Shown: positions 22,097 through 30,738 of the stretch, piece after piece | How the letters are laid out: each line of letters opens with the position of its first letter | How positions within the stretch are numbered: the first letter of the stretch is position 1 | DNA from: Achromobacter spanius | GTDB lineage: Bacteria > Pseudomonadota > Gammaproteobacteria > Burkholderiales > Burkholderiaceae_B | Assembly (NCBI RefSeq): GCF_002812705.1 | Contig: NZ_CP025030.1 | Location: 5,456,001-5,520,000 of the forward strand | DNA: 64,000 bases | Direction: 5' to 3' | Position numbers and translations under genes: made by a program | The notes under the pieces: model-generated | What the model was told of the DNA's origin: nothing | Seen by the model: only the letters and a program-made list of their open reading frames with translations | Database searches by the model: none

Positions 22097-23833
22097 GTGG
22101 TTCAAGGCGACAAATTCACCCTGCATTTCCGCTCCCCGGTCGACCGCTCAGCGCTGCGCCTCGAGGGCGATGCACTATTCGATCGCGCCGGGAACAGATT
22201 TCCCATCTGTAGCGGCGTGCCTGTGCTTATTCCGAACCTTGAACAACTATTTCAAGAGCACTATCGAATCTCCAAAGAAGCCGGCTGTGCGATTGATGGC
22301 ATCGGCTGCACACCGTTTACGGCATATGTGTTGGGTTTTCGAATCACGATCAAGTCTTTGGGAAGCCCAGTCAAGTCCGATCACGCCATCGGAACTCTGT
22401 TCGACATCGACGGAAAGCCAGCAATAGTCCTTGATGAAGGCACCTGGCTGGTAGAGTCGCTGACTCTGCATACCCAGCCCATCGAAACTGACTGGGCGGC
22501 CATACAAGCGAAGCTGACGGGCGGCGCGCCATATTTGCTTCTCGACAAGCCCTTTCCCAACCCTGTCTTCCCCACCTACTACGAACTCATCGGGTACGGC
22601 GTAGGGGCCATCTTGGGCACGCACGAGGATGGTCCGAAGCTAAGGGGTAAGACAGATGCAGGGGCTGACTATTACGACCACCTCGAATTACAAAATGCGG
22701 CGTACTTCTCAGCCGTCAGCCGCGGCTTCAATTTGCCGCTCTCAAAACACCCCGTACTCGATATTGGATGCGATACCGGATTCCTAACGCGCGCCATGGT
22801 GCGTGCTGGTGCAACTGAAGCCGTTGGAACAGACCTTCGCATCTCGTCTTTCTCTGACAGCCGATGGCTGTCGGAATCCGTGGCCCCGGGATTGGCCAAC
22901 ATGTTTCAGTGGTGCTATCCAGAAGACCACTTCAGCGTGATCGCCGTTCGCAACAACAGTGCATTTGCATTTGCCACAGAGCTTGACGACACTTTCGCAG
23001 CGTTCGTTCAAAACTGTCTGGCATCGTTGAAAACAGACGGCGCGATGTACCTTTCATTCCTGACAAACGGCTCGGGGATCGTGGGAGACGATGGCTTCGC
23101 CAATAAGACCGTCGCGGAAATAGCCCGTTGGATAAGCGGACAAGGCGCGACGATCTTGAAAATGATGCGCCTAGGAACCATGCTCGGCTTCTGGTTGGCC
23201 AAGGGCGATGCTCGTGTCTCCAACGTGCAGCATCACACCAACAACGAGCGCGTGGGCGCTTTTGTTAGGTACGCCGAAAACGTCGGTGCTCGCCATGATC
23301 AAGCCCTAGCCATTGCAGACTTCGCCTCTGAAATCGCTTTGCATTGCTATCTTAAAGGCACCTGCAAAGCCGCCCTTTGGGGGAACGGCATTCTGAGTTA
23401 CCAAACATGGCGCATGCTAAATATCCTGTACCCCGATATCACAGTGGAATATGTGGTGCGCGGCGATAAGATGGGGCAGTCGGTATTCCAGATTTTCAGT
23501 CCAAGCAATGCATCGCCCGATGCCGTTCACGTTCTTGTGGACGATGCCCATTATGAGAACCGGTCCTATGGACTTATAGACCGATGGAAGCAGCGCCGCT
23601 TTTTGGCCCAATTCCCAAACGGGCTGCGTTTTTTTTCGCCATCGTCTTGCCCATCACCTGGACCGTTTCCATTTTTGTCAGGCGATCATGACCTCGCAAT
23701 TGCTCCTAACTTGGCCAGGATCTACTTCCGTGGAGGGCTGCGTCCAACGGCATCCAACACTGAAGAGCAAGAGGAGGAAAATTTCGAGCGGGATATGAGA
23801 TATCAGTTCCCTGTCGGATTTGCGGGCGTCTAG
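22097..23833 (+). CDS. SAM-dependent methyltransferase-like islet cargo
   Basis: A 578-residue protein (GTG start, GAGG upstream). The N-terminus resembles a Trm112-like segment (FRSPVDRSALRLEGDALFDR, FPICSGVPVLIP). The core has class I methyltransferase motif I as PVLDIGCDTGFLTRAMVRAG followed by AVGTDLR. A C-terminal region with AALWGNGILSYQTWRMLNIL and VEYVVRGDKMGQ resembles the nucleotide-fold domain that follows methyltransferase domains in sugar C-methyltransferases. Sampled 60-base stretches at 22261 and 23341 are 53% and 52% G+C versus 73% at 25201, so the gene is foreign. A surface-polysaccharide modification role is a guess. Confidence 0.6.
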   Translation: MVQGDKFTLHFRSPVDRSALRLEGDALFDRAGNRFPICSGVPVLIPNLEQLFQEHYRISKEAGCAIDGIGCTPFTAYVLGFRITIKSLGSPVKSDHAIGTLFDIDGKPAIVLDEGTWLVESLTLHTQPIETDWAAIQAKLTGGAPYLLLDKPFPNPVFPTYYELIGYGVGAILGTHEDGPKLRGKTDAGADYYDHLELQNAAYFSAVSRGFNLPLSKHPVLDIGCDTGFLTRAMVRAGATEAVGTDLRISSFSDSRWLSESVAPGLANMFQWCYPEDHFSVIAVRNNSAFAFATELDDTFAAFVQNCLASLKTDGAMYLSFLTNGSGIVGDDGFANKTVAEIARWISGQGATILKMMRLGTMLGFWLAKGDARVSNVQHHTNNERVGAFVRYAENVGARHDQALAIADFASEIALHCYLKGTCKAALWGNGILSYQTWRMLNILYPDITVEYVVRGDKMGQSVFQIFSPSNASPDAVHVLVDDAHYENRSYGLIDRWKQRRFLAQFPNGLRFFSPSSCPSPGPFPFLSGDHDLAIAPNLARIYFRGGLRPTASNTEEQEEENFERDMRYQFPVGFAGV

Positions 23834-23910
23834 GGCGCATCGCCTACTAGGCAATTGAGCTTACTTCCTCGACAGTCTTGGCTTGGTGAGTTGAGAATCG
23901 CCGCCTCTCG

Positions 23911-24224
23911 TTCAAAGGCCGAATCCATATACACGAGCCTTTGCGCCTTGACGGCGAGTCGGCCATCCCTGAGTCCATGTTTGTGTTCACGAACCGCAAC
24001 GGGCAGCCGTGCACTAAACAGTGCTTCAAGGCGTTATGTCGAAGATTATGGTGGATTGGGTCAAGGTCCCTGGCCGAGAGCGGTTTACCTTCCAAGATCT
24101 CCGCGCCTATTACGTCACTGTGCTGGTGCGGCGGGAAGAGAACCCGGAAACGCACGCCAACCCGGCGACTACCCGACGCGTTTACAACCGCCTGCGCGTG
24201 GGGAAGATCAAGAGCAGTGCCTGA
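23911..24224 (+). pseudogene. Tyrosine-recombinase (integrase) C-terminal relic
   Basis: Plus-strand reading gives ESMFVFTNRNGQPCTKQCFK, then a frame break near 24030, then MSKIMVDWVKVPGRERFTFQ, DLRAYYVTVLVRREENPE, and ATTRRVYNRLRVGK before the stop. This is the catalytic C-terminus of a phage integrase: LR of the HxxR box is kept but its His is replaced by Gln (FQDLR), and VYNR supplies a nucleophile-like Tyr. No N-terminal half is present. Placement 90 bp from tRNA-His is the normal spot for the integrase of a tRNA-inserted element. Confidence 0.75.
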
Positions 24225-24275
24225 CCGATGCCACCAATCGCTGTTCATGCCACCATTACAGAAACGACAGGCAAG

Positions 24276-24297
24276 AAAAAAGCCGCTATAAGCGGCT
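24276..24297 (-). terminator. Terminator following tRNA-His
   Basis: Minus strand: 7-bp stem AGCCGCT/AGCGGCT with 3-nt loop followed by a T6 tract, 19 bp past the tRNA 3' end. Confidence 0.8.
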
Positions 24298-24307
24298 GAT
24301 TTCCAAC

Positions 24308-24342
24308 AAATTCTTTGGGGTGGCTGATGGGGCTCGAACCCA
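24308..24342. repeat. 35-bp att direct repeat at the tRNA-His 3' end
   Basis: Identical over 35 bases to 21310-21344. It covers the acceptor and T-arm 3' half of tRNA-His, the usual integration target of tyrosine recombinases. Confidence 0.9.
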
Positions 24343-24392
24343 CGACAACTGGAATCACAATCCAGGACTCTACCAACTGAGCTACAGCCACC
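24316..24392 (-). tRNA. tRNA-His (GTG anticodon)
   Basis: The minus strand reads GGTGGCTGTAGCTCAGTTGG and folds as a tRNA: acceptor GGTGGCT/AGCCACC, D-arm with AGCTCAGTTGGTAGAGT, anticodon stem CTGGA/TCCAG around TTGTGAT (anticodon GTG), T-arm GTGGGTTCGAGCCCCAT (GTTCGA kept), and encoded CCA. It is intact despite carrying the islet at its 3' end. Confidence 0.95.
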
Positions 24393-24614
24393 TCTGGGGT
24401 ACTACTGGTGTATTGCTTTTCAGCACTACTTTTCAGTACTACTTTTTCCCCGCCGCCGCGCTTCAAACTGAAGCTCAGCAACGAAGAGGCCGAACTATAG
24501 CATATTTTTTGGGGCCGTCAAAAGCCCCTTATTTTCCTCCCCATTGCCAACGCCACGCACCTTGCTATCCTTCCGCATGGCTCAACCCCGGAGGCTGACT
24601 TTTACGTCATCGCT

Positions 24615-26072
24615 ATGGATCGCATACACGCAATTTTGATCGATTACTGGCCCCATCTGGTGTTTGCCGTCAGCATCGTGGCGGGGACGGGCGCGGCGGT
24701 GCATGCCGCGATGACCAAGCAGGACGTCCGGGCGGCCATCGGCTGGGTGGGGGTGGCGCTGTTTTCTCCCTTGTTCGGCGCCCTGTTCTATTTCGTGGCG
24801 GGCATCAACCGCATTCGCAAGACGCGGGTATCGCAACTGCGGGACGAAACCATGGTGGTGGACGCCGAGCAGGTCGACACCTTGCCCGTGGACGTGGCGG
24901 CGGTGTCCGGCCCGCAGTTTGCCTCGCTGAAGATACTGGGCGACCGCGTCAGCCGGTTCCGGCTGTTGGGCGGCAATGCGGTGCAGCCGCTGGCGGGCGG
25001 CGATGAAGCGTATCCGGCCATGATGCAAGCCATCCGCGACGCGCAGCACGCCATCGCGATGCAAAGCTACATTTTCGACAACGACGAGATCGGCCGCGAA
25101 ATGGCGCAGGCACTGATCGAGGCGCAGGCGCGGGGCGTGCAGGTGCGGGTGTTGATCGACGCCATCGGCTCCAAGTATTCGCGTCCGCCCATCGTGCGCA
25201 TGCTGGCGCGCGGCGGCGTGCCCGTGGCGCGCTTCATGACGAATCCGCTGGGGGTGTTGCGCATGCCCTACGCCAACCTGCGCAGCCACCGCAAGGTGCT
25301 GGTGATAGACGGGCGCGTGGGTTTTACCGGCGGCATGAACGTGCGGGCGGCGTTTGTGACCGCGCTGGCGGGCGACGCCGTCAACCACGACACGCACTTC
25401 CGGGTGGAAGGGCCGATCGTGACGCAGCTGATGTCGGTGTTTGCGCACGATTGGAATTTCACGACACATGAATCGCTGCCGGCGCGCCCCTGGTTCGATC
25501 CGCACGCGCTGCCGCCCACCGGCAACGTGCCGATGCGTTGCGTGCCGTCGGGGCCGGACCGTGCACTGGGCAGTTCGCACAACATTTTGCTGGGTGCGTT
25601 GGCCGTGGCGCAGCGCCACGTCCGCATCCAGTCGCCCTACTTTCTGCCTGACCAGACGCTGATCGGCGCGCTGGCCACCGCCGCGCGGCGCGGCATTCAG
25701 GTGGATATCGTCATCCCCAACAAGAACAACCTGCGCTTGGTGGACTACGCCATGTCCGCGCAACTGGACCAGGTGGTGCGCACCGGCTGCCGCGTGTGGC
25801 GCGCGCTGGGCACGTTTGACCATTCCAAGCTGATGACGGTGGACGACGCCTGGGCCTACGTGGGTTCCTCGAACCTGGACCCGCGCAGCCTGCGCTTGAA
25901 TTTTGAGCTGGACAGCGAGATCTATGACCCGACCGTGGCGCGCTGGATTGGCAACCGGATCGACGGGCTGATCGCGAATTCCAAAGCGGAAACCCTGGAA
26001 ACCCTGACCAGCACGCCATTCGCCAAGCGGCTGCGCAACAAGGTCATCTGGCTGGCCACGCCGTATCTCTGA
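24615..26072 (+). CDS. cls: Cardiolipin synthase
   Basis: A 485-residue phospholipase D-superfamily enzyme that condenses phosphatidylglycerol molecules to cardiolipin at the inner membrane. Two N-terminal membrane segments (about residues 12-32 and 40-62) precede two HKD motifs: SHRKVLVIDGRVGFTGGMN near residue 224 and DHSKLMTVDDAWAYVGSSN near residue 401. Length and domain order match ClsA. It stands alone, 33 bp before a LysR gene on the same strand. A weak plus-strand hairpin (24511-24528) lies in the 220-bp upstream gap, which otherwise shows only short CTTTTCAG repeats. Confidence 0.93.
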   Translation: MDRIHAILIDYWPHLVFAVSIVAGTGAAVHAAMTKQDVRAAIGWVGVALFSPLFGALFYFVAGINRIRKTRVSQLRDETMVVDAEQVDTLPVDVAAVSGPQFASLKILGDRVSRFRLLGGNAVQPLAGGDEAYPAMMQAIRDAQHAIAMQSYIFDNDEIGREMAQALIEAQARGVQVRVLIDAIGSKYSRPPIVRMLARGGVPVARFMTNPLGVLRMPYANLRSHRKVLVIDGRVGFTGGMNVRAAFVTALAGDAVNHDTHFRVEGPIVTQLMSVFAHDWNFTTHESLPARPWFDPHALPPTGNVPMRCVPSGPDRALGSSHNILLGALAVAQRHVRIQSPYFLPDQTLIGALATAARRGIQVDIVIPNKNNLRLVDYAMSAQLDQVVRTGCRVWRALGTFDHSKLMTVDDAWAYVGSSNLDPRSLRLNFELDSEIYDPTVARWIGNRIDGLIANSKAETLETLTSTPFAKRLRNKVIWLATPYL

Positions 26073-26104
26073 CGCAGCAAAAGCGGCCACGGTAATCTTG
26101 CAAG

Positions 26105-27019
26105 ATGCGCTACGAACTCACCGACCTCCGCCTGTTCCTTGCCATCGCCGAGGCGCAAAGCTTGTCGGGCGGCGCCAATACGGTCCACCTGACCGCCTCG
26201 TCCGCCAGCTACCGGCTGAAGAACCTGGAATTGGCGATGGGCGTGCCGCTGTTCAAGCGCGAGGCGCGCGGCATGGAGCTGACGGCGGAAGGCGCGTTTG
26301 TGCTCAAACACGTGCGCTCGCTGCTGGCCGGCGTGGAGCGCATGCACGGTGAAGTCAGCGGCTTTGCCAGCGGGCTGAAAGGCAGCGTCAAGCTGTTCGC
26401 CAACAGCAGTTCGTTGAACGGGTTCATCGTGCCCAGCCTGAGCCGCTTTCTGTCGGCCAACCCCAATGTGAACATCCTGCTGGAAGAGCGCTCCAGCAAC
26501 ACGATCGAGGCCGCCATCGCGGGGCAGGAAGCGGATATCGGCATCTTCGCCGGCCATGCCGAATCCGCCGGGGTGCAAGCCGTCCGCTATGCGATCGATG
26601 AACTGATCATCGCGGCGCCGCTGAATCATCCTGTGGTGCAGCATTCACCGATTCGCTTCCCGGCGGTGCTGGACCTGGATTTCGTCTGCATGAGCCGCGC
26701 AAGCAGCAACTACATCTTCTTGCGCGACATGGCCAAGCTGGCGGGCAAGACGCCCAAGGTGCGCATCCACGTGCACACCTTCGACGCCGTGCTGGCGATG
26801 GTTGAGGCAGGAGTGGGCGTGTCGCTGGTGCCACGCAGCATCGCCGCCACCGCGTTGCGCGAACAGCGCATTGCGGCGGTGGCCATCAGCGAACCTTGGG
26901 CGCTGCGTGAGTTGACGCTGGTGACGCAAGCCGACGGACCGCTGTCACCGTTCGTAGAGCAGGTGGCCGAGTACCTGCTGGACGACCCGATCGTTGCCGC
27001 GACGCGCGGCGCGGATTGA
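26105..27019 (+). CDS. LysR-family transcriptional regulator
   Basis: A 304-residue LysR regulator: N-terminal winged helix with LRLFLAIAEAQSLSGGANTV, SYRLKNLELAMGVPLFKREA, then a periplasmic-binding-type effector domain (residues 90-300). It converges with the minus-strand enoyl-CoA hydratase operon, so it could control that operon or an unlinked target; the ligand is not deducible. It follows the cardiolipin synthase gene by 33 bp but probably has its own promoter. An 11-bp repeat array follows its stop. Confidence 0.88.
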   Translation: MRYELTDLRLFLAIAEAQSLSGGANTVHLTASSASYRLKNLELAMGVPLFKREARGMELTAEGAFVLKHVRSLLAGVERMHGEVSGFASGLKGSVKLFANSSSLNGFIVPSLSRFLSANPNVNILLEERSSNTIEAAIAGQEADIGIFAGHAESAGVQAVRYAIDELIIAAPLNHPVVQHSPIRFPAVLDLDFVCMSRASSNYIFLRDMAKLAGKTPKVRIHVHTFDAVLAMVEAGVGVSLVPRSIAATALREQRIAAVAISEPWALRELTLVTQADGPLSPFVEQVAEYLLDDPIVAATRGAD

Positions 27020-27034
27020 TCGCCCCCTCGCGCC

Positions 27035-27131
27035 TGGATCAACGCATTAATCAATGCCTGATCAATGCCTGATCAATGCCTGATCAATGCCTGGTCAACG
27101 CCTGATCATCGCCTGATCACCTTCTGATCAG
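27035..27131. repeat. 11-bp tandem repeat array (TGATCAATGCC)
   Basis: About eight or nine direct repeats with consensus TGATCAATGCC run through the intergenic region and into the last bases of the enoyl-CoA hydratase gene. Each unit contains the TGATCA palindrome. Central units are identical, outer ones diverged. Confidence 0.9.
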
Positions 27132-27919
27132 CCCTTCCCGCCGCGCTTGCTGGCCAGGAATTCGTTCATGAACTTCTGCGGTTCGCCGGTGTTGAAGGCC
27201 GCGCCGAATTCCGCGACGCTGTCCTCGATCGCCGCGTCCACCGACATCGTTTCCCAGCGGCGCAGCAACTTCTTCTGCTGACGCAACGCCGCCGGCCCCA
27301 ACGCGGCAAAGCCTTGCGCCAGCTTGTTCACCTCGTCGTCCAACTGCGCTGCCGGCACGGCGGCATTCACCAGCCCCCAGTCCTGCGCACGGCGCGCGTC
27401 GATCAATTCCCCTGTCAGCAGCAGCCAGGCGCTGTTGGCCGCGCCGATCAACCTTGGCATCAGCGCCGCATGGATCACCGACGGGATGCCGACCTTGACC
27501 TCGGGCATGCCGAACTTTGCCTCGTCGGTGCTGATGCGCAAGTCGCACGCCAGGGCGAACTCCAACCCTCCGCCCAGGCACCAGCCAGGGATGCGGGCAA
27601 TCACCGGTACGGGAAAGTGCCGGACGGCGTTGCACAGGTCACGCAAGTTCGAGATGAAGCGCTGGGCGCTGGATTCGTCCAGCGCTGCCATTTCGGCGAT
27701 GTCCGCGCCGGCCACGAAGGCGCGGTCGCCAGCGCCACGCAGCACCAGCACGCGCACCGATTCGTCGTCGCGCAAGTGCGTGAGCGCTAGACGCAGGCCA
27801 TCGATAACGGGCGTGCTCAAGATGTTCAGCACCCCGGCTTCCTGCATGGTCAGGGTGGCGATGCCGGCCGCGTCGATCTGGACGCCGGCATGGGGAAAGG
27901 ACAGATTCTTGGTATTCAC
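27128..27919 (-). CDS. Enoyl-CoA hydratase/isomerase family protein
   Basis: A 263-residue crotonase-fold enzyme. The oxyanion-hole segments are visible as RAFVAGADIAEM and PGWCLGGGLEFALACDLRIS, and the Glu/Asp-bearing region as KFGMPEVKVGIPSV. These enzymes hydrate or rearrange enoyl-CoA thioesters in the cytosol. It is the last gene of a minus-strand group with a Bug protein and a class III CoA-transferase, suggesting uptake of a carboxylate, CoA activation and beta-oxidation-type processing. The substrate is not identifiable. Confidence 0.88.
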   Translation of the reverse strand: MNTKNLSFPHAGVQIDAAGIATLTMQEAGVLNILSTPVIDGLRLALTHLRDDESVRVLVLRGAGDRAFVAGADIAEMAALDESSAQRFISNLRDLCNAVRHFPVPVIARIPGWCLGGGLEFALACDLRISTDEAKFGMPEVKVGIPSVIHAALMPRLIGAANSAWLLLTGELIDARRAQDWGLVNAAVPAAQLDDEVNKLAQGFAALGPAALRQQKKLLRRWETMSVDAAIEDSVAEFGAAFNTGEPQKFMNEFLASKRGGKG

Positions 27920-27930
27920 AAGCGCTCCTC

Positions 27931-28905
27931 TTACTGCATTTTTTCGAATTTAATGTCTTCAACCACCGACTGCCAGTGCTTGTTCGACTGCGCGATCAAC
28001 GCGCCGAAGTCCTCCCGCGACATCGGGCTGGGCACCGCGCCCTGCCGTTCGATGGCGTCCACCGTGGCCGGGTCCGCCAAGGCCTGGCGCACCGCCGCGT
28101 TCAGCTTGTCCAGCACCGGCGCGGGCGTGCCGGCCGGCGCGGCCAGGCCGAACCACGACGGGTTGCTCATGGCGGGCAGCCCGGCCTCGGCATAGGTGGG
28201 CACGTCCGGCAACACCTTCAGCCGCTGCTTGGCCGCCACCGCCAAGGGGCGGATGCGTTGCGCCTGGATCAAGGGGTAGGACGACGGAATATTGTCGAAC
28301 ACCACCTGCACCTGTCCGGCAACCAGGTCATTCAGCGCGGGGCCCAACCCTTTGTAGGGAACGTGCAGCATGCGCGTGCCGGTGGTCTTCATGAACAGTT
28401 CGCCATTCATGTGGCTCAAGCCGCCATTGCCGGAAGAGCCGAAGGCGTATTTGTTGGGATCGGCCTTCAGCAACGCCAGAAACCCCGCCAGGTCCCGCGC
28501 GGGCAACGCCGGGTTCACCACCAGCACGTTGGGCACGTCGGCCAGGTTGCTGATGGGAGCAAAGTCGCGAACGGGGTCGTAGGCGCTCTTGGCATAGACG
28601 TTGGGGTTGACGGCGTGCGAGCTTTCTACCGCCATCACCAAGGTGTAGCCGTCGGCGGGTTGCTTGGCGGCGTAGGCCGATCCGATGCTGCCGCCCGCGC
28701 CCGGCTTGTTTTCAATGATGACCGACTGGCCCAACTGCGCGCCCAGCTTGTTGCCCACGACGCGCGCGATGATGTCGGTGGTGCCGCCCACGGCATACGG
28801 CACGACAAGGCGGATGGGCTTGTCGGGGTACTCGGCGGAGGCCAGCGCAGGGATGGTCAGGCAAGCCAGCAGCACCGCAAGCGGCAGTTTTTTAATGGAT
28901 GTCAT
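27931..28905 (-). CDS. Tripartite tricarboxylate transporter Bug-type binding protein
   Basis: A 324-residue periplasmic protein. A signal peptide MTSIKKLPLAVLLACLTIPA ends at ALASA, and mature sequence begins EYPDKPIRLVVPYAVGGTTD, the standard Bug (TctC) start. Later PGAGGSIGSAYAAKQPADGY and LHVPYKGLGPALNDL are also typical. Bug proteins bind a carboxylate; no TctA/TctB membrane genes are nearby, so the membrane partner is encoded elsewhere or the protein has a sensory role. The start at 28905 has a GAGGAGA site; it sits between hydratase and CoA-transferase genes. Confidence 0.92.
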   Translation of the reverse strand: MTSIKKLPLAVLLACLTIPALASAEYPDKPIRLVVPYAVGGTTDIIARVVGNKLGAQLGQSVIIENKPGAGGSIGSAYAAKQPADGYTLVMAVESSHAVNPNVYAKSAYDPVRDFAPISNLADVPNVLVVNPALPARDLAGFLALLKADPNKYAFGSSGNGGLSHMNGELFMKTTGTRMLHVPYKGLGPALNDLVAGQVQVVFDNIPSSYPLIQAQRIRPLAVAAKQRLKVLPDVPTYAEAGLPAMSNPSWFGLAAPAGTPAPVLDKLNAAVRQALADPATVDAIERQGAVPSPMSREDFGALIAQSNKHWQSVVEDIKFEKMQ

Positions 28906-28925
28906 TGTTGTCTCCTCGGGGTAGT

Positions 28926-30107
28926 TCAAATCGTGGCCGGACTGCCCAGCACAGCGTCGGTGTGTTCGCCCAGCAATGGCGGCGCCGCACCCAGCGCATC
29001 GGCCGGCGTGCCGGCCAACAGCGGGTTGCGCACCAGCCGCATGTCGCCCAGCACGGGGTGGGTAGCGGTCTGGACCAGTTGCCGATGCAGGACTTGCGGA
29101 TGCGCATAGACTTCGTCCAGCGTGTGGATCGGCCCCCATGGCACGCCCGCGCCGTCGAAGGCGTCGGTCCAGTGTCGGCGCGGCGCGGCCGCCAAGGCCT
29201 GCGCAACCTGCGTGCGCAAGCAGTCCATGTGGGACAGGCGCGCGCTATTGGTTGCGTAGCGCGCATCAAGCGCCCATTCGGGATGCCCGACCACGGTGCA
29301 AAAGCGTGCAAACTGGGCGTCGTTGCCAATCGCCAGGATCAAATGGCCATCGGCGCATGCGAACACTTCGTAGGGCGCACAGTTGGGATGCGCGTTGCCG
29401 CTGCGCTTGGGCGCCACGCCGGACACCAGGCAGTTGGCGCCCTGGTTGGCGTTAAGGGCCACGGCTACATCCAGCAGGCAGATATCCAATGGCATGCCCT
29501 GCCCCGTCTGGTCGCGCTGACGCAGGGCGGCCAAGACCGCGGACGTGGCGTACATGCCCGTCATCAGGTCAACCACGGCAACCCCGGTGCGCAGCGGGCC
29601 GGCGCCGGGCGTGCCGTCAGGCTGGCCGGTGTAGCTCATCAGCCCGCCCATGCCTTGGAACACGTAGTCATAGCCGGGCTTGTCGGCCATGGGGCCGGAC
29701 TGGCCGTAGCCGGTAATGGACAGGTAGATCAGGCGCGGGTTGATGCGTGCAAGCGAGTCATAGTCCAAGCCGTATTTGCGCAGCCCGCCTGCCTTGTAGT
29801 TTTCGACCAGGATGTCGGCCTGCGCAACCAATTCACGCACGCGCGCCGCGCCCGCTTCCGAGGCGAAGTCGATGGCAACCGATTGCTTGCCCCGGTTGCA
29901 CGCCATGAAATAGGCGGACATGGCCGCGGCGCCGTCGTCGGATCGCAGGTCGGGCGGGCCCCACCCGCGCGTATCGTCGCCGCGCGCCGGGTGTTCAATC
30001 TTGATGACCTCGGCGCCAAGATCAGCCAGGTTCTGGGTGCACCAGGGGCCGGCAAGAATGCGCGACAAGTCCACGACTTGGATGCCGCGCAAGGCGTTGT
30101 GAAGCAT
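28926..30107 (-). CDS. Class III (CaiB/BaiF) CoA-transferase
   Basis: A 393-residue enzyme of the formyl-CoA transferase family, which moves CoA between carboxylic acids. The N-terminus has GIQVVDLSRILAGPWCTQNL and LGAEVIKIEHPARGDDTR; the catalytic Asp is expected in GVAVVDLMTGMYA near residue 175; ILVENYKAGGLRKYGLDY is the usual mid-domain helix. It is first in the operon with the Bug protein and hydratase, so it probably activates the imported acid to its CoA ester. Confidence 0.92.
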   Translation of the reverse strand: MLHNALRGIQVVDLSRILAGPWCTQNLADLGAEVIKIEHPARGDDTRGWGPPDLRSDDGAAAMSAYFMACNRGKQSVAIDFASEAGAARVRELVAQADILVENYKAGGLRKYGLDYDSLARINPRLIYLSITGYGQSGPMADKPGYDYVFQGMGGLMSYTGQPDGTPGAGPLRTGVAVVDLMTGMYATSAVLAALRQRDQTGQGMPLDICLLDVAVALNANQGANCLVSGVAPKRSGNAHPNCAPYEVFACADGHLILAIGNDAQFARFCTVVGHPEWALDARYATNSARLSHMDCLRTQVAQALAAAPRRHWTDAFDGAGVPWGPIHTLDEVYAHPQVLHRQLVQTATHPVLGDMRLVRNPLLAGTPADALGAAPPLLGEHTDAVLGSPATI

Positions 30108-30212
30108 AGCGTCTCCGTTTCAACTGCTTTCGGAGAAGTATGTTCGCGGCCTTAAACCCTGAGAAGTTGAATGTTTCGAACGCTGCGTTCGTGGCGTTTC
30201 AAAGCTGTGCCA

Positions 30213-30641
30213 TCAACCGTCCGACGCGGGCGTGGGCGCCGGGCGCACGGCGAATACCGCATTGGCTTTGAGCATGACACGCCCTTCTACCTGCAAGAGG
30301 CAGTTGGCGTAGATCAAGCGCCGGCCTTGCTTGTCGATGCGCACGTGCGCTTGCAGCCAGTCGCCCGGCTTGACCGCGTTCAGGTATTCCACGGACATCT
30401 GCACCGTTACGACGGACACCTGCAATTGCTGGGCAATGGTGTGCCCCAGAGCGCTATCGGCCAGCGTGGCAAGCAGGCCGCCATGGGCCATGCCGTGCAT
30501 GTTCGTATGCGCCTCGTTCACGCGCAGGGCCAGCACGCTGTCGGCATCGCGCCGGTACAGGGTGCCCAGGTCGGCCAGATGCGTCATGAACCGGCTGCTG
30601 GGGCGCCACAGTGCAAAACCCTCGGGGATGGAATCAGTCAT
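30213..30641 (-). CDS. PaaI-type hotdog thioesterase
   Basis: A 142-residue hotdog-fold protein with HGMAHGGLLATLADSALGHT, the PaaI-family catalytic helix with the HGG turn and an acidic residue. It hydrolyses acyl-CoA esters, likely aromatic or branched ones. The start at 30641 was chosen because MTDSIPEGF begins the domain; upstream codons overlap a divergent region. It is divergent from the dehydrogenase at 30739 and lies near the CoA-transferase, matching CoA-linked catabolism. Confidence 0.85.
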   Translation of the reverse strand: MTDSIPEGFALWRPSSRFMTHLADLGTLYRRDADSVLALRVNEAHTNMHGMAHGGLLATLADSALGHTIAQQLQVSVVTVQMSVEYLNAVKPGDWLQAHVRIDKQGRRLIYANCLLQVEGRVMLKANAVFAVRPAPTPASDG

Positions 30642-30738
30642 GGTGTGGAATCGTAAGCGCTGGAATGAGATGGCTGAAAGTAATCTAAGAGTAAGATTTA
30701 CGCCACAACACACCTACACATGGCAGGAGCAGTGGAAG

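Noticed and set aside
24582..26090. 502-codon open frame antisense to cardiolipin synthase
   Set aside because: His/Arg-rich shadow of a high-GC gene with two intact HKD motifs on the other strand; no start context or family features.
27035..27131. CRISPR array
   Set aside because: 11-bp units without spacers and no cas genes in the window.
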